A stretch of 64,000 nt of DNA from positions 248,001 to 312,000 of the forward strand of contig NZ_CP007161.1 of NCBI RefSeq assembly GCF_000725285.1, given 5' to 3'. The position numbers and the translations under genes are program-made. Of the stretch, positions 1 through 10,137 are shown piece after piece (the stretch's first letter is position 1; every line of letters begins with the position of its first letter). Under the pieces are notes generated by a model. It was not told the DNA's origin, made no database searches, and saw only the letters and a list, made by a program, of their open reading frames with translations. The DNA is from Virgibacillus sp. SK37 (GTDB lineage Bacteria > Bacillota > Bacilli > Bacillales > Amphibacillaceae).

Positions 1-156
1 GAGTTGTTAAAGTCCATTAAATCAGACGGGTTTTCAAGAAATTTAACATATAGAGAAAGGGGATACTTGTTTATGGTAATAAATAATATGGTAGAAGACG
101 GTCAAATAAATGAAAAACAAAAAATGGAGTTAGCGGAGGTGATTAACAATGGCTAA
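1..156 (+). CDS. 3' end of unknown protein paired with the helicase (partial)
   Basis: This open frame enters from the left window edge and ends at TAA 154-156. Its last 50 residues match the C-terminus of the protein at 59179-60054: both carry an LTY-ER-YL core, a DGQI motif and an LAEV ending. The pair of genes is therefore duplicated in the window. It overlaps the helicase start at 149 by 8 bases, and the helicase ribosome binding site (GGAGGT, 135-140) lies inside it, so the two are probably translationally coupled. The function is not recognised. The frame is clear; only the 3' end is visible. Confidence 0.75.
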   Translation, partial: ELLKSIKSDGFSRNLTYRERGYLFMVINNMVEDGQINEKQKMELAEVINNG

Positions 157-2359
157 GTCAATTCAAGACATAAATGACTACAAAGGATACAAGAACGTAA
201 CGGTAGGTTCGTTGATTCATATACTTAGAAAGCACGAAATTGATACAGGAAATATCTTTACTTTTTCCGAAAAACATGAATTGAATCCAGACGTGACGTT
301 GAACATAAAAGGAAAAATTTATGACAATAAAGTAGCGTACGATAAGTTGGTTCAAATTCTAACTAGACCAGAAAATAGAGGGAAAAGAATTTTGCTTGTA
401 TCGGATACGGGTACTGGAAAAAGCTATGCTTTAATTAGATTGATTCATGAGTTAAATGAAAAATTTAATGCTAAAAAGTCAACGATTAGCCCAAAAAAAC
501 AATTTGCTATTTATTCATGTCCACGACGTGCATTAATTAATAACTTAAAAGGAGATTTTGAAAGTGATAGATATTCAGCGATGTTAACTGGATCAGATAA
601 CCATATGGCAATTGAAAGAAACATTATCATTAATCAGTCATCAAGTTTTATCACCACTATTGATCATGCTCCTCGAATTATTGAAGACAAAATAGAGGAG
701 GAAAGTAGCGTAAGTGATAAAAAGAGCACGTTACCTTCTCTACTTGTAACAGATGAAATTCATGTTCTTTCCACCGATGCCTCTTTCAAATTAGATACAA
801 TAAGAGATTACTTCATTGCAGAAAGAACTATCCTTGACACGGGTGGAATTTCCCTTCACGTTACAGCAACCCCTGAAAATCTCCGAACAAGTGATTACGA
901 TATGATTATCAAAATTAATCAAGAGGATCATGAGAACCCCTTTGAAGAAGCAGGATACTACGTATTAGATAAATCCACAAAGAAATTAAAATCGCAATTT
1001 TTAAGAATGATTCGATTCGCTGCCGAGTCCAATAAAGAAAGAAAACTCCTTGTCTTCATTGAGGATAAAGAATGGATTGAATATTATTGCGAACAACTTC
1101 AGCAGCACAATATCAATGCTATTGGGATAGTTGCGAAAAAGGAAAGCGAACGACATAAGGATGAGATAACAATCATAAACAAGGGACTTATCAATGGAGA
1201 CATCCAAGTGATTCTTGCAACAACAGTATTTTCATCAGGTGTTTCGATTATCAATAATGGTGAGATGGACGAGACGTGGGTGCTATGTTCGCATAATTCT
1301 CTGAATCATGAATTAACCCGACTAACTCAAATGTCACATCGTTTTAGGAATAAGTATCATGCCTTTAAAATCTTCTTTCAAAAAGCAGAGGCACCTAAAG
1401 TCAAAAAAGCATTCCTATATCACAGATTACTTGAAGAAAAGGTTAGAAAGGCTGATAATTCAAAAGAATTAGTTATGAAAGTTCGAAGGAATCCATCAGA
1501 TTTTTTTATGTCATTAGACAAAATGGAGCTAGAATCAGGACTATTCTCGGATAAGAATGGGAAATTACATGTACTAACACAAAAAGCCCAGAGTGAACTT
1601 ATCCAAAATAAAACATACTACAGCTATAAGAATCAAGATGCGTTAATCCGTGAATTAGAAGAACGGTTTCAATGTGAATTCAAGAATTACGATGAGGATA
1701 TAATTGATACTGTTGAAGATGAGGTAACGGAAAATGAATCGGTTGCTGAACAAATTGGTTTATCCAACTTATCTTCAAAGGAAATTATCAAAATGATTAT
1801 TGAGGACAAGAACGTGTATGGTCGGTTAAAAAAGGAATATATTAAGTTTGGACGGGGAGGGAAAAAAGGACTGATGGGGAAAATTAAACGACATGCCAAA
1901 AACGATCTCATTTACTTTATTGAAAATAGAGTAGATTATGACATTGTTCAACAGGTGATGAATTGCCATTTACAGGCAACGAAAGATGAACCTTGTTCGT
2001 ATCTTGAACACAAAGCCGCCTCTCAAGAGGTAGAAAAAATAAAGCTCACGAAGAACTCATCCATTCAAGTTATGATGTACAGGGGATTAAATTTTCATTT
2101 AAAACGAGCTAAGGAAAATGAGAAAGATATTGTGTTTGGTACCCTAGCAGAAATGGATCATTATCTGGACAATATCCTTACAGTATTTGTAAAACAACAT
2201 GGATTTGAGTTAGAAGAAACCAGTATTGATGGGAAGTATTTTAGGAAACTACTCAATTATGGGTACAGGAAATCAAATGGAGATAGAGAGTACACAATTG
2301 TTGGCTTTATGGATGATAGAGTCTTGAAAGAAAAGTATGGGATAAGGAAAATAGTGTAA
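149..2359 (+). CDS. superfamily 2 DEAD/DEAH-type helicase, 736 aa (module copy 1)
   Basis: The sequence shows an SF2 helicase core: Walker A SDTGTGKS at residues 85-92, motif II DEIH at about 202-205, a motif III-like TATP near 239, and QMSHRFR in the place of motif VI. About 300 residues after the core carry no motif I recognise. ATG 149 follows GGAGGT at a normal distance. The 733-aa protein at 60056-62257 is a close homologue over its whole length, and both genes lie just before type I restriction loci. The core vaguely resembles viral origin-binding helicases, so a plasmid replication role is possible. A defence role beside hsd genes is the alternative. The helicase assignment is firm; the biological role is inference. 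Confidence 0.8.
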   Translation: MAKSIQDINDYKGYKNVTVGSLIHILRKHEIDTGNIFTFSEKHELNPDVTLNIKGKIYDNKVAYDKLVQILTRPENRGKRILLVSDTGTGKSYALIRLIHELNEKFNAKKSTISPKKQFAIYSCPRRALINNLKGDFESDRYSAMLTGSDNHMAIERNIIINQSSSFITTIDHAPRIIEDKIEEESSVSDKKSTLPSLLVTDEIHVLSTDASFKLDTIRDYFIAERTILDTGGISLHVTATPENLRTSDYDMIIKINQEDHENPFEEAGYYVLDKSTKKLKSQFLRMIRFAAESNKERKLLVFIEDKEWIEYYCEQLQQHNINAIGIVAKKESERHKDEITIINKGLINGDIQVILATTVFSSGVSIINNGEMDETWVLCSHNSLNHELTRLTQMSHRFRNKYHAFKIFFQKAEAPKVKKAFLYHRLLEEKVRKADNSKELVMKVRRNPSDFFMSLDKMELESGLFSDKNGKLHVLTQKAQSELIQNKTYYSYKNQDALIRELEERFQCEFKNYDEDIIDTVEDEVTENESVAEQIGLSNLSSKEIIKMIIEDKNVYGRLKKEYIKFGRGGKKGLMGKIKRHAKNDLIYFIENRVDYDIVQQVMNCHLQATKDEPCSYLEHKAASQEVEKIKLTKNSSIQVMMYRGLNFHLKRAKENEKDIVFGTLAEMDHYLDNILTVFVKQHGFELEETSIDGKYFRKLLNYGYRKSNGDREYTIVGFMDDRVLKEKYGIRKIV

Positions 2360-2365
2360 GGATTA

Positions 2366-2394
2366 AGGGGGTTGCATAATTACAACTTCCTTTT
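2366..2394 (+). terminator. intrinsic terminator after helicase copy 1
   Basis: A GGGGTTG / CAACTTC stem (with G-T pairs) around an 8-base loop is followed by TTTTAT. The same structure with base changes follows the second helicase at 62264-62296, which supports its reality. Confidence 0.55.
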
Positions 2395-2530
2395 ATATTT
2401 CAGACGTAAAAATATCTCTCTTGAAGGGTCTATATATATGTCCAGTCTTATCTTTTTGCTTATAGTTTGTTACTATTAAGGTAATGGATTAGTAGTATTG
2501 AACTACATTTGAAATAGAGGGGAATACATC

Positions 2531-4543
2531 ATGATAAATTTCCAAGAAAAGGTAAGTTTTATTTGGTCGATTGCTGAGTTGCTTCGTGGACCATATAAGC
2601 CAGAAGATTACGGTAAAGTAGTTTTACCAATGGCTGTTTTACGACGTTTTGATTGCGTTCTTGCAGGTACTAAAGACGATGTACTTTTAGAATATGAGAA
2701 ATTTAAACATCTTCCCGAGGAATCTCGTGATGAAATACTTAACCGTAAAGCCGGGGGTAAGCGATTCAGTAATGTTAGCGAATATGACTTCACAAAACTC
2801 TTAGTCGACTCGGACAACATCGCTGACAACCTTCGGGATTACATACACGGTTTTTCTAGAAGTGCCAGGGATATTATCGAATACTTTGATTTTGATAAAC
2901 AGATAGAGAAGATGGAACGTAATGATTTGCTATATCTAGTTGTTAAACGATTTAGCGAAGTGGACTTACACCCAGATGTAGTATCAAATGTTGAGATGGG
3001 TTATATATTTGAAGAATTAATACGTCGATTTTCTGAGGATGCAGAGGCAGGGGACCATTATACGCCAAGAGAAGTTGTTCGTTTAATGGTTAATTTACTG
3101 TTCCTAAATGACCAAGATATCTTGACTAAACAAGGAATTACACAGACTTTATATGATAGCTGTGCCGGGACTGGTGGAATGGGCTCGGTTGCACAGGAGT
3201 ACCTCAAAGAACTAAACCCGACTGCCGATCTTGAATTTTTTGCTCAGGAAATTAATGAGGAATCTTATGCAATTTGTAAGGCTGATATTTTAATAAAAGG
3301 TGAGGAAGCAAGAAATATCCGGTTTGGCAATACTCTATCTAATGATGCTTTCGCTGGTCAGCACTTTGACTATCTCATTTCTAACCCACCCTACGGAGTC
3401 GAATGGAAGCCAGCAGAAAAGGTAGTAAAGGCGGAACATGAAAGTATGGGGCTGGATGGCCGTTTTGGAGCTGGTTTACCACGCATAAGTGATGGTCAAT
3501 TGTTGTTTTTACAGCATCTAGTCTCTAAGATGAAGCCTGTTACGGAAGAAGAACCAAAAGGATCACGAGTTGCAATTATTATGAATGGAAGCCCACTTTT
3601 TACAGGTGATGCAGGTTCTGGTGAAAGTGAAATTCGCCGTTATTTAATTGAAAATGATCTTGTTGAAGGGATTGTAGCAATGCCCTCTGATTTGTTTTAT
3701 AATACGGGGATTTCAACATATATATGGATCTTAACAAATAATAAAGATCCTCTACGCAAAGGGAAAATCAAACTTATAAACGGTGTGCATTTTTATAAAA
3801 AAATGAAGAGAAACTTAGGTAGTAAACGTCATGAATTATCAGAAGAGCATATTGCAACAATTGTCAGGTTGTATGGTGATTTTAAAGACGGGGAGTATGT
3901 CAAAGTTTTTGATAATAAGGATTTTGGCTATCAAAAAGTTACTGTTGAACGACCATTACGATTAAATTTCCAAATAGACGAAGAAAGAGTGAAAGAACTT
4001 TATAATCAGACTGCATTTAATAACCTAGCGAAATCCAAGAAAAAAGGTGAAGCTGGTCAAGATGAGATAGAGTTGGGTAAACAACAGCAAGAGGTCATTG
4101 AATCAGCGATCCTATCTATCAAAGAAGATATTCTGTATAAAAATAGAGATGAATTTACGAAAAAGTTGAAGACATTATTCAAAGAAAAGGATGTCAAGGT
4201 AAGTGCTACCTTATTAAAAGCCATTTTAAATGCTTTATCAGAAAAAGATGAAACAGCGGGTATTTGCACGGACAGCAAAGGTAATCCTGAAGTAGATCCT
4301 GATTTAAGGGATACGGAAAACATACCTTTAAAAGAGAATATCCATGTTTATTTTGAACAGGAAGTAGCACCACATGTACCAGACGCTTGGATTGACGAAA
4401 CAAAGACGAAAATAGGATACGAAATACCGTTTACTCGTCACTTTTATAAATATACAGAATTAAGAAGCTCTACCGAAATTACAGAAGAGATTAAAGAGCT
4501 GGAAGAAAGTATTATGGAAAAATTAAAGAAGGTGATGGGATAA
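2531..4543 (+). CDS. hsdM: type I restriction-modification DNA methyltransferase subunit HsdM
   Basis: This 670-aa protein is the N6-adenine methyltransferase subunit that forms an M2S1 methylase with HsdS and the full nuclease with HsdR. The N-terminal HsdM helical domain is followed by the SAM-binding motif D-x-C-A-G-T-G-G near residue 209 and the catalytic NPPY at 285-288. A long C-terminal tail (about 500-670) of charged helices probably contacts HsdS. Start ATG 2531 has AGAGGGG upstream. It is the first gene of a three-gene operon and overlaps hsdS by one base (TAATG). The 171-base upstream gap and the terminator after the helicase suggest its own promoter. It appears intact. Confidence 0.95.
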   Translation: MINFQEKVSFIWSIAELLRGPYKPEDYGKVVLPMAVLRRFDCVLAGTKDDVLLEYEKFKHLPEESRDEILNRKAGGKRFSNVSEYDFTKLLVDSDNIADNLRDYIHGFSRSARDIIEYFDFDKQIEKMERNDLLYLVVKRFSEVDLHPDVVSNVEMGYIFEELIRRFSEDAEAGDHYTPREVVRLMVNLLFLNDQDILTKQGITQTLYDSCAGTGGMGSVAQEYLKELNPTADLEFFAQEINEESYAICKADILIKGEEARNIRFGNTLSNDAFAGQHFDYLISNPPYGVEWKPAEKVVKAEHESMGLDGRFGAGLPRISDGQLLFLQHLVSKMKPVTEEEPKGSRVAIIMNGSPLFTGDAGSGESEIRRYLIENDLVEGIVAMPSDLFYNTGISTYIWILTNNKDPLRKGKIKLINGVHFYKKMKRNLGSKRHELSEEHIATIVRLYGDFKDGEYVKVFDNKDFGYQKVTVERPLRLNFQIDEERVKELYNQTAFNNLAKSKKKGEAGQDEIELGKQQQEVIESAILSIKEDILYKNRDEFTKKLKTLFKEKDVKVSATLLKAILNALSEKDETAGICTDSKGNPEVDPDLRDTENIPLKENIHVYFEQEVAPHVPDAWIDETKTKIGYEIPFTRHFYKYTELRSSTEITEEIKELEESIMEKLKKVMG

Positions 4544-5814
4544 TGGAAAAAAGAAACAAGTCCCATGATTGGATTGGTCAAATACCTTTTGACTGGCTAA
4601 GAATCAAGTTAAAATATGCTGTAATCCCAATAAATGAGAAAGTAAGTTCAGAAAGTACATTAAAATATGTTGGTTTGGAAAATATTGAATCCAAGACAGG
4701 TAGATATATAGAAACTGAGGAAACGATTAGTGTTGATGGAATTTCCAATAGATTTAAAACAGGCGACGTACTCTTCGGGAAGTTAAGACCGTATCTTTCA
4801 AAATGTATAATTGCTGAGTTTAATGGTAGAGGGACTACTGAGTTATTAGTTTTAAGAAAAAAGGAAAAAACTTCACTTAATAGATTTATAAAATATGTAA
4901 TGCTAAATGAGAAATTTATAGATGTTATAAATTCGTCAACATATGGTGCCAAAATGCCTAGGGCAAATTGGGAGTTCATAGGTGAACAAGTTATACCTCT
5001 CCCACCACTAACAATTCAAAATCTTATATCTAATTACCTTGACCAAAAAACTTCCGAAATAGACTCTCTTATCGCTGACAAGGAAAAACTAATTGAATTA
5101 CTTCAAGAAAATCGTCGAGTGAAAATTGCTGAATTCATTACAAAAGGGTTAAAACCAAATGCTAAAATGAAAGATTCGAATGTTGGATGGATTGATAAAA
5201 TACCAGAGCATTGGGAAGAAAAGAAAATTAAATACTTATTTTATGAAGTTAATGAACGGAATTTTGAAGAGGATGCGGAGTTATTATCAGTGTTTACTAG
5301 CATAGGGGTTAGACCAAGAAGTCAAATGGAAGATAGAGGGAATAAGGCTCAAACTGTAATGAATTACAAAAAGGTAAAAAAGGGGGATATTGTTGTCAAT
5401 AAATTGCTTGCATGGATGGGTGCAATAGGTATATCTGATTATGAAGGAGTAACAAGCCCAGATTATGATGTATATAGACAAATAAATGAAAACCTCATTT
5501 CAAATAAATATTATCATTATTATTTTAGGAGCCACTATTTTAAAGGTGATTGTTATAAATTCGGTAGAGGTATAATGATGATGAGGTGGAGAACCTATCC
5601 TGAACAATTCAAGTCTATACCTGTTCCTGTTCCTCCTATTGAAGAGCAGATTGAAATTGCAAATTATATAGACGAAAAAACAAAAGATATAGATTTGCTA
5701 ATTACGGAAACAAAAAGTGCCATATCTAAACTAAGAGAATATCGCCAGTCCTTGATCTATGAAGCTGTAACAGGGAAAATAGATGTACGAGATTACGAGA
5801 AACTACCATCCTAA
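4543..5814 (+). CDS. hsdS: type I restriction-modification specificity subunit HsdS
   Basis: At 423 aa this has the usual HsdS layout: two target recognition domains, each followed by a helical spacer. The first half (about 1-200) ends in a coiled-coil spacer rich in Asp, Lys and Glu with EIDSLIADKEKLIELLQENR. The second half (about 210-423) ends in the similar spacer DIDLLITETKSAISKLREYR. Both halves begin with a W-I-(G/D)-x-I-P motif. It sets the bipartite DNA target of the HsdM/HsdR complex. The start overlaps the hsdM stop, so translation is coupled. The recognised sequence cannot be read from the protein alone. Confidence 0.93.
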   Translation: MEKRNKSHDWIGQIPFDWLRIKLKYAVIPINEKVSSESTLKYVGLENIESKTGRYIETEETISVDGISNRFKTGDVLFGKLRPYLSKCIIAEFNGRGTTELLVLRKKEKTSLNRFIKYVMLNEKFIDVINSSTYGAKMPRANWEFIGEQVIPLPPLTIQNLISNYLDQKTSEIDSLIADKEKLIELLQENRRVKIAEFITKGLKPNAKMKDSNVGWIDKIPEHWEEKKIKYLFYEVNERNFEEDAELLSVFTSIGVRPRSQMEDRGNKAQTVMNYKKVKKGDIVVNKLLAWMGAIGISDYEGVTSPDYDVYRQINENLISNKYYHYYFRSHYFKGDCYKFGRGIMMMRWRTYPEQFKSIPVPVPPIEEQIEIANYIDEKTKDIDLLITETKSAISKLREYRQSLIYEAVTGKIDVRDYEKLPS

Positions 5815-5834
5815 ATGAAAGGAGGAGTGAGATT

Positions 5835-8800
5835 ATGGCAATTGACACTACTGAAAAAGCCTTTGAAGAGAATATTGAACATAGCTTGATTCAATCTAGA
5901 TATATCCAAAGACCAATTACTGGTCAAGCATTGGAAGACTTCAAAACACATGCAATTGATACGGAAATATTATTCCAATTTCTGGAGGCGACTCAGCCGA
6001 AATCACTAGCACGGTTGCAAAAAGCATATAAGGAGCAATATAAAATTAAAATCATTGATCGTTTGACAAAAGAATTGGACAAACGAGGTATGATTGATTG
6101 TTTGCGACACGGCATTAAAGACTATGGTGAAACGCTAAAGTTAGCTTTCAATAAACCGCCAAGCACCATGAACCAGCTACTATTGGATCGTTATGAAAAA
6201 AACATATTCACTGTAAGCAGACAGGTATATTACAGCAACAAAAATAACAACAGCATTGATATGATGGTTTCCTTAAATGGATTGCCAATCGCTGTGATGG
6301 AATTAAAAAACCAATTGACTAATCAAACAGTTGAGGATTCCATAAGGCAATTTAAAAAGGACAGAGATCCCCGTGAAGCCCTCTTTCGGTTCAAAAAAAG
6401 AGCCATTGTTTTCTTTGCTGTGGATACAGATGAAGTTTATATGGCAACGCAATTAAATAGAGATAAGACGTTCTTTTTACCCTTTAATAAAGGAAATGAC
6501 GGAGGAAAAGGGAATCCGGTTATATATAGAGATTACAGAACCTCTTATTTATGGAAGGATATTCTACAAAAGGATAGCCTACTAGACATTCTTTTCCGAT
6601 TCGTTTATGTAGAAAAAGAAGATGTACAGGACAGTACAGGGGAGATAATAGATAAGAAGGAAACGATTATTTTCCCACGTTATCATCAATTGGACGTTGT
6701 TCGTAAAATTGAAGTAGACGTAAAGGAAAAAGGTGTTGGTCATAATTATTTGGTACAGCATAGTGCTGGAAGTGGAAAAACAAATAGTATTTCCTGGTTA
6801 GCCCATCGCTTGTCTAAGTTATATGACAATGAAAATAACCCGAAGTTTAGTAGCGTGATTGTTATTACAGATAGGCGTGTACTGGATAAGCAGTTACAGG
6901 ATGCTGTTTTTCAATTAGAACATAAGGCTGGTATGGTAGAGAAGGTAGATAAAGACTCGAATCAATTGGCAGAGGCTATCGTAAATGGTACACGAATCAT
7001 TATTACTACATTGCAGAAATTCCCTTTTATAATGGAAAAGGTAGGGGAGTTTTCAAGAGGGAAATACGGCATCATCATTGATGAAGCTCATTCTTCTCAG
7101 GGTGGTAAATCTGCTACTGCGATGACGAATATTCTGTCTGATAAATCATTGGAAGACGCTTTTGAAGCAGAACGAGTAGTAGAAGAGAATATACAAGACA
7201 TGGAAGAGCGGATTATAGAAACGATCGTTAAAAGTGGAAAGCAAGATAACATTTCCTTTTTTGCATTTACTGCTACACCAAAACCGAAAACAATTGAGCG
7301 GTTTGGAACACCAGATACAGATGGAATTCCGCATGCTTTCCATGTTTATTCAATGAGACAAGCAATTGAAGAGGGATTTATTTTGGATGTGTTGAAAAAC
7401 TATACAACCTATAAAACATTTTACAAGGTAGCTAAAAACATTGATGATGACCCCGAGATGCCGAGTAGCAAGGCATCCAAGCAAATTGCACGATTTGTAT
7501 CCTTGCATCCACACAATATTGCCCAAAAAACAGAAATTATCGTCGAGCATTACCGACAAGTCACCAGACATAAAATAGGCGGCAGGGCAAAAGCGATGGT
7601 TGTCACAAGTAGTAGACTTCATGCAGTTAGATATAAACAAGCATTCGACAAGTACATAAAAGCAAGGGGATATCATGATTTAAAGACACTCGTTGCATTT
7701 TCGGGAACAGTGGATGATAAAGGAGTTTCTTATACGGAAGTAGAAATGAACCAATTTGGTGAGAAAGAACTTCCAGAAAAATTCCATACAGATGAATACC
7801 AAGTGTTGCTTGTTGCAGAGAAATACCAAACAGGGTTTGATGAGCCACTCCTACACACGATGTATGTAGACAAGCCGTTAGATGGCATCAAAGCAGTCCA
7901 AACCTTATCTCGATTGAATCGTACATGTAAAGGGAAAAACGATACATTTGTACTTGATTTTGTTAATGAAGCTGAAGATATTCAAAAGGCATTTCAACCT
8001 TATTATGAAGTGACTGGCCTGGAAGATATTACAGATCCAAATATCCTCTATGATTTACAAAATGAATTGAACACGAGCCAGGTGTATACGGACGAGGAAA
8101 TCAATGATGTGTGCAAACTAGAATTTGATGGGAAAAAGAAAACAGCTAGAACTCAGGAAAAATTAAATGCAATTTTGGATTATGCGGTAAATCGGTTTAA
8201 TAAAGAACTTAACAAAGAGCAAAAGGATGACTTTAAAGGAGCAGCAACCAAATTTATAAGAACGTATTCATTTGTGTTGCAGATAGGCCCATTTGCAGAT
8301 GTAGATCTCCATAAACTATTTGTCTATTTAAACTACCTTTTTAAAAAACTACCAAGAGTAGGTTCAGATGAAGTTTATCTGGCAGATGATGTTGCTTTGG
8401 AATTTTATCGAAATGAAAAGGTATTTGAAGGTAGTATTTCCCTTAATATAGAAGGAGAAACGAAATTAAAACCAACTTCATATGGAAAAGGGGCTTCTCC
8501 TGAAGAAGAGAAAGAAAGGCTTTCGTCCATTATAGACAGATTGAATGAACGTTTTGGTACAGAATTTACAGATACAGACAAATTGAGTAGAGATCAAATT
8601 GTTGAAGATATGGTTAATGATGAGGATTTGGCTCAAAAGGCACAAAACAATACAAAGGAAAACTTTAGGTTCTCCTATGAAAAGTCATTTTTAGATTACG
8701 TTATTTCTCGTATGTCCCAAAATGAGAAATTCTTTATGAAGATGTTGGAGAATAATGAATTCCGTACATTCTTAATGGAAGATATGTTCAATGAAGTGTA

Positions 8801-8843
8801 TGATGGGTTGAATAACCGCCCCGTTACTTATGATAATTTTTAA
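5835..8843 (+). CDS. hsdR: type I restriction endonuclease subunit HsdR (motor and nuclease)
   Basis: This 1002-aa subunit translocates DNA and cuts unmethylated DNA. The N-terminal PD-(D/E)xK nuclease is visible as the D of NNSIDMMV followed by MELKNQL (about 134-160). The translocase has Walker A SAGSGKTN near 312-319, motif II DEAH near 415, FTATP near 477, and a motif VI-like TLSRLNR near 690. The C-terminal helical part binds HsdM. ATG 5835 lies behind AAAGGAGGAG, 20 bases after hsdS. It appears complete and differs in type from the partial HsdR at 62422, so the two loci are not duplicates of each other. Confidence 0.95.
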   Translation: MAIDTTEKAFEENIEHSLIQSRYIQRPITGQALEDFKTHAIDTEILFQFLEATQPKSLARLQKAYKEQYKIKIIDRLTKELDKRGMIDCLRHGIKDYGETLKLAFNKPPSTMNQLLLDRYEKNIFTVSRQVYYSNKNNNSIDMMVSLNGLPIAVMELKNQLTNQTVEDSIRQFKKDRDPREALFRFKKRAIVFFAVDTDEVYMATQLNRDKTFFLPFNKGNDGGKGNPVIYRDYRTSYLWKDILQKDSLLDILFRFVYVEKEDVQDSTGEIIDKKETIIFPRYHQLDVVRKIEVDVKEKGVGHNYLVQHSAGSGKTNSISWLAHRLSKLYDNENNPKFSSVIVITDRRVLDKQLQDAVFQLEHKAGMVEKVDKDSNQLAEAIVNGTRIIITTLQKFPFIMEKVGEFSRGKYGIIIDEAHSSQGGKSATAMTNILSDKSLEDAFEAERVVEENIQDMEERIIETIVKSGKQDNISFFAFTATPKPKTIERFGTPDTDGIPHAFHVYSMRQAIEEGFILDVLKNYTTYKTFYKVAKNIDDDPEMPSSKASKQIARFVSLHPHNIAQKTEIIVEHYRQVTRHKIGGRAKAMVVTSSRLHAVRYKQAFDKYIKARGYHDLKTLVAFSGTVDDKGVSYTEVEMNQFGEKELPEKFHTDEYQVLLVAEKYQTGFDEPLLHTMYVDKPLDGIKAVQTLSRLNRTCKGKNDTFVLDFVNEAEDIQKAFQPYYEVTGLEDITDPNILYDLQNELNTSQVYTDEEINDVCKLEFDGKKKTARTQEKLNAILDYAVNRFNKELNKEQKDDFKGAATKFIRTYSFVLQIGPFADVDLHKLFVYLNYLFKKLPRVGSDEVYLADDVALEFYRNEKVFEGSISLNIEGETKLKPTSYGKGASPEEEKERLSSIIDRLNERFGTEFTDTDKLSRDQIVEDMVNDEDLAQKAQNNTKENFRFSYEKSFLDYVISRMSQNEKFFMKMLENNEFRTFLMEDMFNEVYDGLNNRPVTYDNF

Positions 8844-8851
8844 GAAAACAT

Positions 8852-8880
8852 AAAAAGGACCGTCTATATAGGTCCTTTTT
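8852..8880. terminator. bidirectional intrinsic terminator between hsdR and parR
   Basis: A perfect 10-bp inverted repeat AAAAAGGACC / GGTCCTTTTT with a 9-base loop has T tracts on both strands. It separates the converging hsdR (+) and parMR (-) units. Confidence 0.9.
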
Positions 8881-8894
8881 GTTTGGCATGAAGT

Positions 8895-9173
8895 TTAAAA
8901 GAGATCCATGATGATTTCTTTATCAGCTTCATCAATAAAGTCAGCAATTTGATTAGTTTCGTTTCCGTCTATTACGTATCCATCTTCTTTTATCCTCTTA
9001 GCTACATATTCATATATTTTTTCAAGCTCTGGTTTATCACCAGCTTCCATGTCACTTCGAATAAGTTCCCTGATATATGCACTGAAATTTTGGGATTTTC
9101 TCTTCTTTTCAACAAAATGAAGTAACTCATGATCGTTGGGTGGAAAGCTAATGGTGTATCTAGCATTAGCCAT
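8895..9173 (-). CDS. parR: ParR-like centromere-binding ribbon-helix-helix protein
   Basis: This 92-aa protein begins with a ribbon-helix-helix pattern (ARYTISFP followed by helices with FSAYIRELIRSDME) and ends in an acidic tail, as in plasmid ParR adaptors that bind parC and the end of ParM filaments. It lies directly after parM with an 8-base overlap, the usual order of type II partition operons. The C-terminal acidic stretch would be the ParM-contacting part; that is inference from the family. The identification rests on both fold pattern and context. Confidence 0.75.
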   Translation of the reverse strand: MANARYTISFPPNDHELLHFVEKKRKSQNFSAYIRELIRSDMEAGDKPELEKIYEYVAKRIKEDGYVIDGNETNQIADFIDEADKEIIMDLF

Positions 9174-10137
9174 TTTTAATCTCCAAGATTTTCAAGAAGG
9201 ATAGACAATTGGAGTATTGGGGGTTATCCAAGATGACAGCACTAGGGAACTCCTGCTTGATGTATCTTCTTAGTGTTAGTGCTCCCCCACCAACAAATTG
9301 AATGTCTGACATATTGAAGGTGTAACCTCGTGACTTAGCAAATTGGATTATTTGTTGAAGGTGTGCTAACTTCATTTCCTCTATCATTACCTTGCTATCT
9401 TCATAGATTTCTCCTTTACTAGCAAAATAACCACGTCTTAGCACTTGCTCCAAATCATCCGATGAAACAGTCATTCCATATCGTTCGTTAATGACCTTTC
9501 CGATTATTCCTTTCAATACATTCATGCCTAGGTCAGATACAACCATAGTGTTGATTAGAGGTTGAATGCCCTTGAAGGTACAGAATGTCGTGTTAAGCCC
9601 TCCAATGTCAACCACAATGGTATTTTTGTTTTTGTATTCATCTGTTTTAGCATAAATCTCTCCCATTCCTTCAAAAGCCAATGTGACATCTGACAATTCT
9701 ATGGAATATGCATTCCCATTGACCATTAGGTGAATAGTATGTCCACGTTTTTCTACCATCTGTTTAAAGTTTTCCTTTTGGATGGAATCCTTGTAGGTTG
9801 TAATAGGAACATTTACACCTAAACGAATATCTACATTAATAGAGGCTTTTGCTTTTTGGAGGAGTTGAGTAATAGCTGTGTAGATAGCTAATTGGTGAAT
9901 TCGAGAGGCTTTGTTTAAGGAGAAGTCTGAGTAATCCTCTGAAACCATATCGCCTAATAGGTACTCATTTCCATAGTATTCTACATGATAGGAGTTTGGT
10001 TGAATATCTACGCCCAATCTTGATACTTGTTGCATCTTAGTGCGGAAGGTTGTTGTGTAGGTATTCCCCTGGTATTTTCCGATGGCCTTGGTACTGTATT
10101 TTCCGCAGTCTACGGCTATCAACATTGTTTCTTTCAT
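9166..10137 (-). CDS. parM: ParM/StbA-family actin-like ATPase for plasmid segregation
   Basis: This 323-aa actin-fold ATPase forms filaments that push plasmid copies apart. Visible motifs are phosphate-1 loop IAVDCGKYSTK near the N-terminus, phosphate-2 loop VVDIGGLNTTF near 171-181, and an adenosine motif VGGGALTLRRYI near 278-289. The length is normal for Gram-positive ParM relatives. It is the first gene of the minus-strand parMR operon, with start ATG 10135-10137 and AAAGGAAG upstream. It is the best evidence that this window is, or was, plasmid DNA. No defect was seen. Confidence 0.85.
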   Translation of the reverse strand: MKETMLIAVDCGKYSTKAIGKYQGNTYTTTFRTKMQQVSRLGVDIQPNSYHVEYYGNEYLLGDMVSEDYSDFSLNKASRIHQLAIYTAITQLLQKAKASINVDIRLGVNVPITTYKDSIQKENFKQMVEKRGHTIHLMVNGNAYSIELSDVTLAFEGMGEIYAKTDEYKNKNTIVVDIGGLNTTFCTFKGIQPLINTMVVSDLGMNVLKGIIGKVINERYGMTVSSDDLEQVLRRGYFASKGEIYEDSKVMIEEMKLAHLQQIIQFAKSRGYTFNMSDIQFVGGGALTLRRYIKQEFPSAVILDNPQYSNCLSFLKILEIKNG

